Source of the DNA: Alnus glutinosa
Lineage: Eukaryota; Streptophyta; Magnoliopsida; Fagales; Betulaceae
NCBI RefSeq assembly: GCF_958979055.1
Contig: NC_084891.1
Span: forward strand, 511,001-575,000
Direction: 5' to 3'
DNA: 64,000 nucleotides
A program made the translations under genes and the position numbers. The notes beneath the pieces were generated by a model. It saw only the letters and a program-made list of their open reading frames with translations, was not told the DNA's origin and made no database searches. How positions within the stretch are numbered: the first letter of the stretch is position 1; each line of letters begins with the position of its first letter. Shown piece after piece: positions 11,316-23,106 of the stretch.

Positions 11316-12478
11316 AATATATTTTTTATTAATTTTGTTTAAAAAAAAAATTATGAAGCAGTTGAAGCACATAAAGACGGTGCTTAAAAAAAAAAAAAAA
11401 TTAAAAAAAAAAAAGCTTTCAAAAGGAAAATGAACTCGATAATTTGTAGATTCAATAATTCATTCTCCAAAAACTTGATCCTTCAATACAATCAGGGCCT
11501 ATTTTTTATAATAATAAAAACAGGGCTTCAAAAATTAAAGAAACTAATTGCTAGAATCAATCTAAACATTGGCAATTTCTCAATTATTGAAAATCTAACT
11601 AATGCTAGCAAATTAGCAATCTAAAGATGAAAAATCTCCTGAAGTAAGAAAACTGCCGAAGAATGAAACAAAACAAAATAAAATTAAAAAAAAAAATCAT
11701 TTAAAGTTGAAAAGACTCAACAAAATCAACAAATTCTAATCTAATAAGGAAACTATTCATGATGAAATTGGAACAAATTTGGACGGAAATTCAATTGGGG
11801 AATCTTGCCAGTCTTAGGGATTTTGTTTCTTTTAAAACATCTATTGTATATGGAATGTCGCGATCGTACTCTCGTTCGAACGTGGGTGCAACCGACACAT
11901 TATGCTAACTCGGCTTTTATATATATATATATATGATAAGGGCTTGGAATCAATGGAACATGCCAGCCTAGTAGAAAGAATAGCAGCTTAACTCTCCTCT
12001 CTTGGAAAGCTTCAAAAATCAGCAGAAAGGCCAATAGAAGGAGCCCATATTGCAGCCAAAATGGGCTCCCTCGCATAGCTTCTTTGGTTTTGTACCTAAA
12101 TCTTGTAATTTGTACTCTGCTTTAAACTCTTGTTATTTGCCCCCTACCCTTTCCCTGTTTTGCTTAGAATAAAAAAGAGTACAAATTAGAAGATTTGTGA
12201 TATGCTTGCCAAATTCATGAGAGGTAGAGAGATATGTGATTCATAATATAAAAGAAGTTAGCAGTCAAGTCAGTTTATTATCAAAGTGCAGTAAAATTTG
12301 TAGCACATACCACATAAATTGGCAGTACTGCTCAGGTTCATGAGCCAATTTCAGTTGCAGACTTGCAGTATAGTTCATTTCAGCAGGAGAGTCATTTGTG
12401 TTATATCATATAATACTCTCAGGGGAAGATGGTACAAATTATGGATATGCATGTATAAGATAAGCAACCATGCATATA
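9350..12478. other. Intergenic region between WAT1 copy 2 and HEX6
   Basis: About 3.1 kb without a convincing gene. Near the WAT1 start there is a CA tract (9357-9376) and a four-fold GAGTTGGT repeat (9428-9457). From about 9710 to 10100 a block ends in imperfect inverted CCGTTTGg/CCAAACGGa sequences, so it may be a MITE. Other simple repeats are (AT)n at 10813-10841, poly-A at 11275-11313 and scattered A runs to 11415. I see no gene-like pattern in 10100-12300. Confidence 0.45.
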
Positions 12479-14712
12479 TCATGGTACTTCCATCTTTCTA
12501 TCTTCATTCAATTCCCCAACAATTCTCTTCCAAAACCAATGCTCCCTCCACACTCTATCCATCTGCTCTATGGGCGTATTCTTAGTCTCCGGCAACAACA
12601 AGAACACAAAAACGGTCATCACTACCACCCATCCCCCAAAAAAGAAGAAAATCCCATATTTGAAGTGGCAAAGCATAGTAAGAAAAGTTTGGGCAACCAT
12701 GAAAGTAAAGAGAAAGTTGACTGCCACTGTAATACTTTGCCCTGCTGATCGAATTTCCAGCGGAAAAATCTCGCTTGGAACCAACCATCCCAGCGGCCCC
12801 CAAGACCACGCAAACCCGGTCACATACATACATATAAAAAATATGACCAAACTTGCATACCCTTTGCTCATCCCGCCATAATCTCCAAGCTGAGCAGCCA
12901 TCAGTCCACCGACCATGACTTGTGAGAGAAACATCTGAATCCCCCCAATTGTGAACAATTTTCTTCGGCCAAGTTTATCCACTAGAAGCATGGATATGAA
13001 GGTTGCGCAAGTACCCAAAACCCCAGCGACTATGAACGAGGACAAAAGTGATGCGCTTTCCCCGAAGCCAATTGTTCGAAAAATTACTGGAGCATAGAAG
13101 GAGATGACGTTTATTCCAGTTACTTGTTGGAAAAATGGAATTGCTATTGCCATAACCAGTTGAGGCCTATACTTTTTCTCTATGATTTTCTTGAATGGGT
13201 GTTTAATGGATTTTGATATATCACTTGCTCTGATGAGATCGTCGAGTTCTTTATGGACGTCATTGGTGCCTCGGATACGTTGAAGCATTAGCTTGGCCTT
13301 TTCATGGTCTTTGCTGTTCTGGATTAGGCTGTTGGGTGTCTCCGGGAGAAATAGTGCACCAATTGTAAGGACTGAGGCTGGGACTGCAGCCATGGCTAGG
13401 GAGATTCGCCAGCCCCAACCTCCTTTGATCTTCTCCGTACCAAAGTTGATGAGGTTAGCTGATAGGACACCTATGCCAACGCAGAGTTGGAAGCCAATGT
13501 TTGTTGCTCCTCTGTAGTTTGGTGGTGCCATTTCTGAGAGATACAAAGGGACTGACTGCAAAAAACAAGCAGATATTTTGGAAGAAAGTTTTTTGCTATA
13601 TATAATCCAATTCAAAGATATTCCATAGATGAAGTACTCGAGAATTAGTTCCACAAACGAAAAGAATGAGTAACTTACTATACCTGGTTGGCAAAACCAA
13701 CACCAATTCCAAGAAAAATGCGACCAAATATAAGCATGTACACATTAAAAGCTGCACCATTAAGGGCTGCACCAGCAAGGAATGCAGCGCCTCCTACAAG
13801 AATTGATGGCTTGCGCCCAAAGGCTCTAGTGACAGATGAGGCGAATAAGGAAGCAACGAGGCCAGCGATATAGAGTGAGGATGTGAAGGAGGTCAGAAGT
13901 TGGCTATCAAATTTGCAGTAGTTGCTAATCTTGGTGTCTTCTTTCATCTTAGTGTACACCTCTGGGAAGAACTTCTTCAGAAATGGCGCCATAGAGGTCA
14001 CTCCACCTTCATAGTCGTTAACATATATATGTGAGTAAAATTGTTAATTGGAAATTAAACTTAATGTAGCTGGTGTGTGTTACCATGTTGAGTGTTAGGT
14101 GCAATATTTTTAGTCATATATAAATAAAAACTTTTAAGGTGAGTTCTACTTAAAGTTTGTACGGACATAATGTTAATTTATTGAATATTGACAGGTAAGT
14201 GGAGCTCCCGATATAGAAATGACTACTATCGGATCAATATCGATAGAGTGGACAGCCGTAAACATCAACTGCGGAGTGTGGTAGTATGATACTATCCTAA
14301 GAGTTCAACATATATAGATTAATAAATGCAATCTTAACCAGATATATATATATATATCTGTATATATATCTGTGTGGTCTAATATTGGACATGTTGCTTG
14401 CTAATTAATACCAATAATTGATAGTCTCGGGCAGTGATATTGATGGCGAATTATAACAGAAACCAAACCAGTAATTAAGATCGTCTTCAACAACATGCAG
14501 CAAGCTATTACAGATCAGCATATCTTTCCCTTTTGTCCTAATGAAAGTATAAAAGTGAAGAGGGTTAGTAAGAAGGGACCTGAAACTCCAATGTCGTAGC
14601 CAAAGATAAGGCCTCCCGTGGCAGCAACCATACAAGATAGGACGACAAAGCGGGTGATCTTCCCATTATATTGCCCGCCTGCAGTACTTGTTATGGCTAA
14701 CCCAACTGCCAT
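12479..14712 (-). CDS. HEX6: Hexose/H+ symporter, sugar transport protein (HEX6-like)
   Basis: Three exons, 14712-14580, 14006-13684 and 13555-12479, give 510 residues, typical for the STP/hexose carrier branch of the MFS. The start MAVGLAIT followed by [18 protein letters not shown] is the usual first membrane span. STP features include GRKPS after TM2, PETPNSLIQ before the central loop, [16 protein letters not shown] in TM7, DKLGRRKLF, and [17 protein letters not shown] with [11 protein letters not shown] near the end. Cysteines in SNYCKFDSQ (about residue 75) and TMLCHFK match the pair that closes the extracellular lid by a disulfide in the STP structures. STPs import glucose and related monosaccharides with protons across the plasma membrane. 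The frame is intact. HEX6 is assigned from recall of the castor-bean protein; another STP subgroup name is possible. Confidence 0.93.
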
Positions 14713-15786
14713 AGCTTGCTTCTTCCAAACAAGAACACAGTACTACTACTCCACACAAACGAGATAGAAAGAGATCCGAGTTTTTGGGTTGAGCATATAT
14801 ACAAAAACCGCAGTCTTGTTTGACTGGTATCCTCACATTTAGTCTTACCAGTGTCGGGAAGTCAAAACAAAATATCTCTTTTTTCTATGTTCATCGAAAA
14901 GAGCTGGGTTAGATACATTATGAGGCTTAAGGCTGCGACAAGTTCGAGTGAAATTTTATTTAAAAATTATTTTCTTACTTTTTGGGACGTAAAATTTCTG
15001 TTGTTTCAATTGACACTTTAAAGATTAAAATTTATTGTTATCCCTTTAAATTCTTATTGAAATTTTAGTTGTTCCATGCTTATTACAATGCTCAAAAATG
15101 TCTACCCACAACGTAATTAAATATTACTATTATTTTTTATTTTCTCTATCATTTTTTAAGAATAGAATGTTTAAAGTTGAAAAATAAATTTTATTTAAGA
15201 ATGCTTTTAATATTATTTGACTCTCTTATTTAATACTATCAATTTTTTAAGACTTATTTTAAAAATTGAACGTTAGAAAATTAAATAATATTAATGCATT
15301 TTTAATTACTTAGGGGCATTAATTAAATAATTTTAACTATAATTAAGCCTTAAAAGAGTTTTTTTTTTAATATATATATATCTTATTAATATTCATTAAT
15401 TAGGGCCTTATTAGATTAATTAGGGGCTTAAGCAACCGTCTAATTTTTTCTATGGTAGAGCCGCCCGGAGTCCATCTTTATGTTATCTAGTTAATTGGAC
15501 CTGGATTCACATATACACACACACACGAAAGAAGGCAGAATTAAGGGGCCAAGTCTGGTACAGCCCAAAGTCTTTCCTAGATCAAATCCAGAAGATGCAG
15601 ATATGCTCTGCAGCCCAAATTCTTATTGGCCACTTCTAAAACAAAATATGATATGACTATCTAATTCGTTATGTTTGTGTCATGAATGATCTTACTGATC
15701 CTCACACTCATTATTACACCAATGTTATACCAATTGACATGACATATTTTTTTTTTTTATGACAAATTTTCACTTTGCCTTTCACT
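14713..15786. other. Upstream region of HEX6 and A+T-rich spacer
   Basis: Presumed promoter side of the minus-strand HEX6 gene, then A+T-rich spacer. I find no sizeable frame. Short direct similarity around 14990-15440 (repeated TTAATTAGGGgCTTA-like words) suggests repeat debris. No regulatory site is assigned. Confidence 0.4.
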
Positions 15787-17074
15787 TTTTTTTTTTTTTT
15801 TTTTTTATATATATATATATAGATACGTTACAAACAAATAACAACTAAGGATTTAAAAGGAGAGCAACAGTGCTCGTAGGATCAGTGCCACTGACAAAAG
15901 GAACATGAGGTAGATGAAAACCAGAGGAGGTGGTAATGCAGCTAGAATTAAATCTAGCTGCGGCCCAATGTGCCACATAATGAGCACCGAACTTTGTACT
16001 TTTATTGACTTTCCGCGATGACCATGTAGTGCCAGGAGAAATACAGTCTAATGTATGGGTAATGATGTCAGCGATACGCCAATCCTGAACAATTGTTGGA
16101 TCTTGAAGAGTAAGGATAACGACTTGAGAATCACCTTCGAGGATAAACCTGTTGAGGTGGAGTGAGGATGCCAAAGAGACGGCAAGTTGAGCAGCTAAAG
16201 CCTCACCTTTATTAGGGGAGCATTTGGACTGAATTTGGGAAGCGAACTTGATCAAGTGCCCATTATGGTTTCTACAAATAGCAGCTTGGCTTGAGAATGA
16301 GTCGCGAATTGCAGTATCAAAATTAATCTTAAACCAATGTAATGGGGGCCGGATCCATTTTTCTGGAACGGGATCAATCTGGTGCAACCAAGCATCGCAA
16401 TGTTGGTGAAAAGTAGAGGTAATGAGATTTGCAACGGTACGAGCATCAAAGAAGTTCTTATCGTGGAGAGCTTTGTTATGATGAAACCAAAGCAGGTCAC
16501 ACGCAACAGTTGCAAAAACCTGAAAGCGATGGTGATCTACAATCGGAATATTCAGAGTTGCCCCAGGGGTTAGGATAATTTGGATCCAATCCCGTAAATT
16601 GGATGAATCCAATGTTGTAGAATCAAGCGGCCAAGGTGAAAGACGCCAAACAACCCTTGCAAAATGACAATGAAAAAAAAGATGCCTGAGAGAGTCTGGG
16701 CCCGACTTACAAAGTGGGCAAAGAAAACCAGGGCGATAATCCGGAATAATAGATTGTAATCGCACTGTAGTGGGGAGAATATCCCAAGCTATTTTCCACA
16801 AAAAAAGCCGAAGGCGATCAGTGAGCTGTAATTTCCAGATATCTTTCCAGAAAGGAGATGGGGAAAGAATGGCTTTACCAGTGAAATCATTATGTAGAAT
16901 TGCCAAATATGCCGAGTTGGTTGTGAAGCGGCCTAAGCAAGATGGAATCCATAGATAACTTGAAGTGACATCCTGTGAGATAGGCAACTGGATAATTGCA
17001 TTAGCAGATAGGGAGTCAAATATGTCATAAAGAAGAGGTCTCAATTGGGGCTTTGTTGTTGATATTCTGTTCAA
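15787..17074 (-). mobile_element. LINE 3' part with zf-RVT and RNase H-like frame
   Basis: A 409-codon open frame (17074-15845) covers the C-terminal part of a plant LINE ORF2. After the spacer ending in GRFTTNSAY comes a zf-RVT-type zinc motif (CPLCKSGPDSLRHLFFHCHF, about residues 118-137). An RNase H-like domain follows with acidic positions in INFDTAI, KGEALAA and EGDSQVV and a final AHYVAHWAA. A poly-A tail follows on the minus strand (poly-T at 15787-15806). The frame opens with TTG and contains no methionine, and no reverse transcriptase core lies upstream, so this is a 5'-truncated insertion and not a free-standing gene. A clear target-site duplication was not found. Confidence 0.85.
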
Positions 17075-17723
17075 ATGATATTTGGATGTATTGTTGTTGG
17101 GATTGGTTTAACCAATTGGGGCTTTAATGTGATATTAAAGTTGTGATTAGTTGTTATAGAAGGTTGGACCTAATGGTGTTTTTATCTTGGGATTTCGGTT
17201 TTAGTAATGCTGGAATTGTGTTTAATGTGTTAAAATAGGTTGTTGAATTTGTGGTTAGACTTCCACAATGTTGTTTTTAGTGGAATCCATGGTTTTGGGT
17301 TGGTGATTTTGATGAATGAGTTGTTGATATTTATAATCTAAAGATTGTGTTAAATGAGGATGAAAGTTTGTTTGGGTGTTATATGGAGATTACTTTTTAG
17401 GGGACTTTGTTGAGGATTATCGAATGGGTATCCTTGGAGTTGGTTTTATGGATTTGATAGGTGTGTCTTTGTTGTTGGATTTCATGGATGAGTTTGATTT
17501 CTAGTTAAGTTGTGATTCTTTGATGAAGCTTAGCTCTTGGTAGCAATTTATCAACATACAATGTCAACCACTTTAATGAATGTGATAAATTAATATAAAT
17601 TGTAGCATTACTCTTGTTTTATATATTATGTTTATATTTATAGTGCTAGGGGCACTGTATTACCACAAAATTTTGTAACACTTCTCATATCAACCATAAA
17701 AATACGGACTAGCACATGGTAAT
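17075..17723. other. G+T-rich unassigned sequence
   Basis: The plus strand to about 17560 is unusually rich in G and T, with many TTGTTG/GGTTTT words and few C. No frame and no known element is recognised. It lies directly upstream (on the minus strand) of the LINE piece, so it may belong to an older repeat. Confidence 0.35.
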
Positions 17724-18067
17724 TGTTAAAGTCCATGGGCTCAATTCACTCTCAAAGACGTCTTGAGATATGAGAGAACACTATAGCTTATAAAGAAGTC
17801 AAATGAATGTAAATTAACCCATGTAGGACATTTTAAGACGCCCCCTCACGTGTGGCATTATTGGCCAAACACACGTGGACAGAACGGGGGGAAAGCCCAA
17901 CGAGGGAAAGGGAGAAAGCCTAACAATTGGAAGAAACTGGCTCTGATACCATGTTAAAGCCCATTGAACCTTACTCTTCCACAAAAGGCACCTTAAGGGA
18001 AGAGGTTTGCTCAAGACTTATAAAATCCACAACCAAAATATACATTGACAATGTGAAACTTTTAACA
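17724..18067 (-). mobile_element. TRIM, complete, with 5-bp target duplication
   Basis: Two direct terminal repeats of about 115 bases, 17724-17838 and 17952-18067, both begin TGTTAAAG on the plus strand and end in a TTTTAAga/TTTTAACA block. On the minus strand the 5' repeat is followed directly by the primer-binding motif TGGTATCAGAGCC (17939-17951). A purine-rich GTGAGGGGGCG precedes the 3' repeat. The flanks carry GTAAT on both sides (17719-17723 and 18068-18072), a perfect 5-base target duplication. There is no coding capacity, as expected for a TRIM. Relatives lie at 28706-29035 and 29066-29247. Confidence 0.8.
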
Positions 18068-18489
18068 GTAATTTTCATAATGTTTACAAACTAATTAACA
18101 TGAGAATCCACGGGACACTAATTACCAGGTCAATCTATAACTTTCACGTAACAATATTCCTTGTAGCTAGTACTCATTAATTTCTATCAAATGTAGACTC
18201 ACCTGAATTTGTAAGAGAGTTGTATAATACCCTAAACATTTTCCTTACATTTATGTGCATGAAAACAAGATCGATTGGCTATGTAGACACAACTGGCCTT
18301 CAGTTTCTCAACATAGAAAGCGTACGTTTTTAGTCTGGATAACATAGAAAATGTTTTTTAAATAAGTTATTTTTGACTGCATAGTAGTTATTTGCTTTAA
18401 TTATTATTATTGCCTTTGTAAAAGTTTAATTAGCACGAGTTAGTTACAGAAAAAGTATGATTATCTGCAAAAGATCTATTGGCCATGCT

Positions 18490-18870
18490 CAAGAAATATA
18501 GGTTGGGTGTCAATTTAATTGTATTCGGATATTAGGTTCGGGTCTTGTTAAAGTATAAGTATAAGACTATATAGGTCAGTTCTAACTCAATTCATTTAGT
18601 TAAACGTGTCAAAGCCCTCAATCCTAACCCTCTAATTTTATATTGAGTTCGTGTCGGGTTCACAGGTATTGTCAAAAATTGCTCTCATTCATTATGTCGA
18701 GCTCAAGTTGTATTGAGACATATCGGTATAAGACTATATATATAGATCAACCTTAAACCAACCCATTTAATTAACGGGTGAGACTCTTCCCTCCTTAATT
18801 CCTTAATTTCGTATTGAATTCATATCACATTCGCAGATCGTATTAAAAATTGTCTAACCCTAAATAAATA
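18490..18870 (+). repeat. Dispersed 'TATAAGACTATATAGGTC' repeat, two tandem copies
   Basis: Two adjacent copies, roughly 18510-18685 and 18700-18865, of the repeat also seen at 8226. Each runs from a TTCGGGTcttGTT-like start through TATAAGACTATATAggTC and CCcatTTAgTTAA to TATTGAgTTCgTgTC and TcaAAAATTG. Non-coding. Confidence 0.6.
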
Positions 18871-19906
18871 TAAGTAATTAAGCTTAATATCATGATAGAT
18901 TCGGTGGGTGGGATTTCATTCTCAACAAGATTTCCTCATTTCTTCTTAACGCTAGTGTTTATCTGAATAATTCCAAAAACCAAAGCATCAATATGCTCAT
19001 TACGGTTGAAATATGTCAACCGGCCAAAAGAAACCCTAGCTAGCTAGAAGCATACGATATGCGCAATTAGCAATAATATAATATCAATCCCATCGATCAA
19101 CCTCATGGGCAAAAAATCAGTGATTGAGGAGGGGATCCTTATCATATATGCAATTATAGCCATTCGATCAGCAAGTGATTAACGATCAATAACCGGCCAC
19201 CATTAACGGCAGGATCCGTGGAAACTTTTAAATATAATCAAAGATTAGCCGACCGGCCGGGACCCAAGTACTCTACGTACCGACAAAGAAAAATTTCTAT
19301 TGGATAATATGACTGAGTGATAGGTGCCTTATCCAAGCCAGGCGAAAACAGTCGAGAAGCAAATTTAATGGCTGTGTTGAATTACCTTGGGTCAGTTTTA
19401 TCTTTTGGGACCGCTGGTTCGGCTCTTCAGATTTCCATTTTCTCTGTTGTTTTATATTGAGCAGCAAACGTGAACACACACATGCACCAACGAGAGAAAA
19501 ACAGCCAACATTTTGTCGTTAAGTTTAATTGGAATCCTTGGACAAGTTTGCAATAATATTTGAGTAAAACATTATTGTTTCAAGATATATATACAAAGCA
19601 TGAGCCTAAATCCAAATGGTTGATGATAAATGACAAGTACATCAACTCAGTAAATAAAGGTGAACGAATATATTAAGCTCTTTCGTCCTTGACATGCATC
19701 AATGGTTGTAGCTCCATGATTTTACAGCCAACACAGTCATTCGGAGCAGCATTAATTGTTTCATTCGACCTGCTGTAATTTATGTCAGATGAATTCTACC
19801 GTGTGGTTAGGACCCAAACTAGCTAGCTAGCTAAAAGACTGAAATTATAATAACAAACAAAAGAGAATATTGAAGGAGGATTGGGAGCACATGCTTTTCG
19901 ATCCTC
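18871..19906. other. Spacer and upstream region of the first expansin gene
   Basis: No coding frame is recognised. The stretch before 19900 forms the promoter side of the plus-strand expansin gene. It has several CTAGCTAG words, but none can be tied to a known factor. Confidence 0.4.
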
Positions 19907-19914
19907 TATAAATA
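19907..19914 (+). promoter_or_regulatory. Candidate TATA box of expansin copy 1
   Basis: TATAAATA lies 70 bases before the ATG at 19984. The second expansin gene has the same octamer at 28183-28190. That spacing allows a short leader. Confidence 0.55.
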
Positions 19915-19983
19915 CTGGCTCTTACCAACAGTCATAATCCAAGTAACTACGAACTAGCTAGTAGTGCTTTAGTGAGAGTATCC

Positions 19984-22883
19984 ATGGCCAGAGTTCACGT
20001 ATCCTTTCTAGGCTTATCCCTTTCTTCTATACTAGCTTTCTTTTTCTGCTTTAAGCTGTGTTTTTGCTTCAATCCAAAACACCTCAACTTGTCAACAATT
20101 ACAACCCATTGGTCTTCTGCTGGAGCTACCTGGTATGGCAGCCCTGATGGTGCTGGAAGCGATGGTAATATTATTGCGCACAGAGAGAGAGAGAGAGACT
20201 TTTTGTATTAGTGTTTGCTAATATATGGTATATAAAATATATATTATGCAGGAGGGGCTTGTGGGTACGGCAATACGGTATCACTACCTCCACTCTCTTC
20301 CATGGTTACGGGAATAGGCCCATCTTTATACGACTCCGGCAAAGAATGTGGAGCCTGTTATCAGGTATATATAACTTTAAGGAAAAACTTCATTTATATC
20401 TCTTCATCTTTTATCATTTTAATAAAAAGGTACTTAAACTTTAAAAAGTGTCAATTTAAAGTATTCATCTTTTAATTTTTTTCAATTTAAACCATCCGTT
20501 ATAATTTTTCGTTAAATCCCGTTAAAATTTTCAAAATAACTCTCATTTTTTTATAGTTTAAAAAAAAAAAATCTAAGATTTAGGTGTTAGTCAGAATTTA
20601 ACGGAATTTGCAAAAATACATATACCTGAATCTTTGAAATTTTTTATGAGTTTTTTTAAAAAAATAAACACATGGGTATTTTGAGAATTTTGATAGAATT
20701 TAACGAAAAATTCTAACTAATGATTTAAATTGAAAAAAAAAAAAATGAATGACGGATACCCTAAATTGACACTTTTTAAAATTTGTGTACCTTTATGCAA
20801 AAGTGATGAAATATCAAAGGTTATAAGTGAAGTTCTCCCTAACTACTTCTAATTCTAAGATGCAGCTTCATAGTCTTCTTTTCTTTTCTTTTTTTCTTTA
20901 TCCATATATAGTTTTTGGCAAAAGCAAATATATTTGCCTTTTCAAAAGTCTACATACTTCAAATTTCCAGTTGACTTACGCAATTCTTCTTCTATTATTT
21001 CCTCAATAACTATAGCATTTTAAAAGTTCTCAAAAAAGTCGTGTCTTCTTTCTATTGAGTCGTTTATGCTGTTTAATTTGGACCGTATGTTCTGATTATA
21101 TAATACAAAATTATCAGGTCAAATGCACCAAACACCCATCTTGTTCCGGCAAACCGGTAAGAGTGGTCATAACGGATTTTTGCCCCGGTGGTCCTTGTGC
21201 GTCGGGATCCGCACATTTTGATCTCAGTGGGACTGCATTTGGTGCCATGGCACTTTCTGGTGAAGAAGACAAACTTCGTGACGCAGGAGTCTTGGAAATT
21301 CTTTTTGCACGGTATATATATATATACTAACTACACTGATTATCAATATGTATATATTCTATTCTTATAATTATCTTCTTTATTTATTTATTTTTATTTT
21401 TTGAACAAATAACCTTTTAATTTTCGTGCCAGTTTTCAATTTGAACTTTAATAGTCTAAGTATACCTTGTGTAATGAATAGGTTATAAATTTGGAAGTAC
21501 AATGCTAGCTCTTTGAGTAGTAAATTATAGTGGTTATATATGTTTATCATTTAAACGTACCGACACTACCTTAGACACACTTCTATCACATCTTTAATTT
21601 CTTATTCTCTTTTGGATTTCTTCTCGGTAGAAACACTATAAACGACGGAAATAAAGTTTGGAATTAAGATTTTACTTTAATACCATGTTAAATTATCACT
21701 TATTCTAAAAACTTATGCTAATAAAAAATTATTTATTTAATAATTTAATAAATATTTTAACATTAAGAGACACGAGTCGTTCGAGGAATTGTGACGTCAG
21801 ACATAATTTAAGAGAAAAAGAACAGGTAGAGGGAAAAGATTATATATTGACAAACGGATTGAATCGCATAATTCAAAAAGAATGGGAGTTTGGTGGAGTC
21901 TCACTACCCAAGAAGAAAAGAGAAAAAGAAGCATCACATCTCAAACAAAATCTATTTAATTATTCATCAATTATGCCTTTATTAGAGTACAAAAACACAT
22001 TTAAATAGACCCACTAACAAACCCAGCCTAAACTTAATTTGATTGACTTTGGCCCATGCTCATTATTACTAAATTGATTAAAACCTAACCCTAATTGATT
22101 TGGGCAAAACCCATTATTAAATTACAAAATAACACCCTTAACTCTTAAAAATTAATAAAATATAAATTAAATACTAATAATCTAAATAAAACAAAAAGAC
22201 TCAATTATTCATCTCTTATCGCACATCATTTTTAAAGTGGTAATAACCTTCCAACTATATAACACCATTTTTTCAAAAACCTCTAACCTTGAGTTGTGTT
22301 CCCACATGCTCATGTTCATTGCATTAAGGGGTTTACCAAAATTGGCCAAAGGATGGGAAACCAGATAAGCATCCAACAAGTTAATTACTTAGGGCAAAGC
22401 TCCTCTAATATCATTCCATGCATGTAGCTGATCATTTTCCTCCTAATTTAATTTGATGTATTCTAGTTTTCTACTTTTAAGAATTATCTGATACGAATGG
22501 CTTATATATTCTAAGATCTAGCTAAATATCTCTTTATGCTTTGCAGTACGGCATGTGATTATTCAGGAAAAACCATAGCATTTCATGTGGATCTAGGGTC
22601 AAATCCTTTCTACTTTGCTATGGTGGTTGAATATGAAGAGGGAGACGGAGATCTTGCTAGTGTTGATCTGAAGGAGTCCAGTTCAACAGGCTCCGACAAA
22701 TGGCGTGCCATGCAACAATCATGGGGTGCAGTTTGGAAGCTGGACGCTGGGTCAAGATTACAACCTCCACTCTCGATTCGCTTGACCTCCCAATACTCGA
22801 GCCAGACCCTTGTGGCAAAAGATGTGATTCCAGATGGGTGGCAGCCTGGTGCAACCTATAGATCCTTGGTTAATTACCTATGA
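19984..22883 (+). CDS. EXPB: Beta-expansin, copy 1 (EXPB3-like)
   Basis: Four exons, 19984-20164, 20252-20364, 21118-21311 and 22547-22883, give 274 residues, normal for EXPB. A hydrophobic signal peptide (to about residue 28, rich in F, L and C) is followed by [17 protein letters not shown] and GACGYG, the start of the six-Cys double-psi barrel. CGACYQ and the [13 protein letters not shown] block carry the conserved HFD motif. The C-terminal CBM63-type domain has [11 protein letters not shown] and [14 protein letters not shown]. Expansins are secreted and loosen cell walls without hydrolysis. The first ATG in frame is at 19984. Intron 2 holds a MITE and intron 3 holds a TRIM relic and a private insertion. 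The stop region is duplicated 0.2 kb downstream. It is paired in tandem with the gene at 28322. Confidence 0.93.
20372..20842. mobile_element. MITE-like element in expansin copy 1 intron 2
   Basis: The ends form an inverted repeat: GGAAAAACTTCATTTATA-like at the left and TATAAGTGAAGTTCTCCC-like at the right. Inside, further inverted blocks pair around CCgTTATAATTTTtCGTTAAATcc and its complement. The same family lies in intron 3 of all three QOR genes (36515, 45948, 55727). No coding frame. The superfamily is not decided. Confidence 0.65.
21615..21775 (-). mobile_element. Small-TRIM relic in expansin copy 1 intron 3
   Basis: Matches part of the TRIM at 7936-8223, including the junction of the primer-binding side and the TGTTAAATtATCACTtATtC terminal repeat. 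Expansin copy 2 holds the matching relic at 29840-30005, so it predates the expansin duplication. Fossil, non-coding. Confidence 0.55.
21787..22245. mobile_element. Insertion private to expansin copy 1 intron 3
   Basis: About 460 bases present here and absent from the otherwise alignable intron 3 of expansin copy 2 (near 30015). It has the look of a solo LTR or similar relic, with several 'AACCCTAA'/'CAAAATAACACCC' words, but no terminal TG..CA pair can be fixed. Class uncertain. Confidence 0.4.
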
Positions 22884-23106
22884 ACAGGAGTTCGAATCTT
22901 CTATTCGCCATTCACTTTTATTTCAATTAAAAATTTCATGTATTAGGTTTCATTTGTTGTTTGAAGCTACACATTAAGGAGAATTTTAGACTATTAATTT
23001 AAATTATTTAGTCTATCATTTCCTGTCAGATTAAAGTTTTAAAATAAGTAGTGATTTAATATATATATATATATATATAGATCCTTTGTCAATTACCTAT
23101 GAACAG
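22860..23106 (+). repeat. 28-bp direct repeat bracketing an insertion at the expansin stop codon
   Basis: The 28 bases at 22860-22887, covering the last codons and the TGA, recur at 23079-23106 with 26 of 28 identical. Between them lie about 190 bases that match the internal part and terminal repeat of the small TRIM (AGTAGTGATTTAATA near 23047) and end in a TA microsatellite. The second copy continues into GTCGTCCAAA..., the 3' region shared with expansin copy 2, so the insertion landed in the stop/3'UTR. Confidence 0.75.

Noticed and set aside
12479-12881. Plus-strand frames opposite the HEX6 3' exon
   Set aside because: Shadows of the transporter's coding strand without independent support.
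14405-14635. Frame in the HEX6 first intron as a separate gene
   Set aside because: Short, overlaps exon 1 antisense phase and lacks any family signature.
22880-22910. tRNA B-box-like GTTCGAATC as a tRNA or SINE at the expansin stop
   Set aside because: There is no matching A box or cloverleaf, and the downstream sequence matches the small TRIM better.
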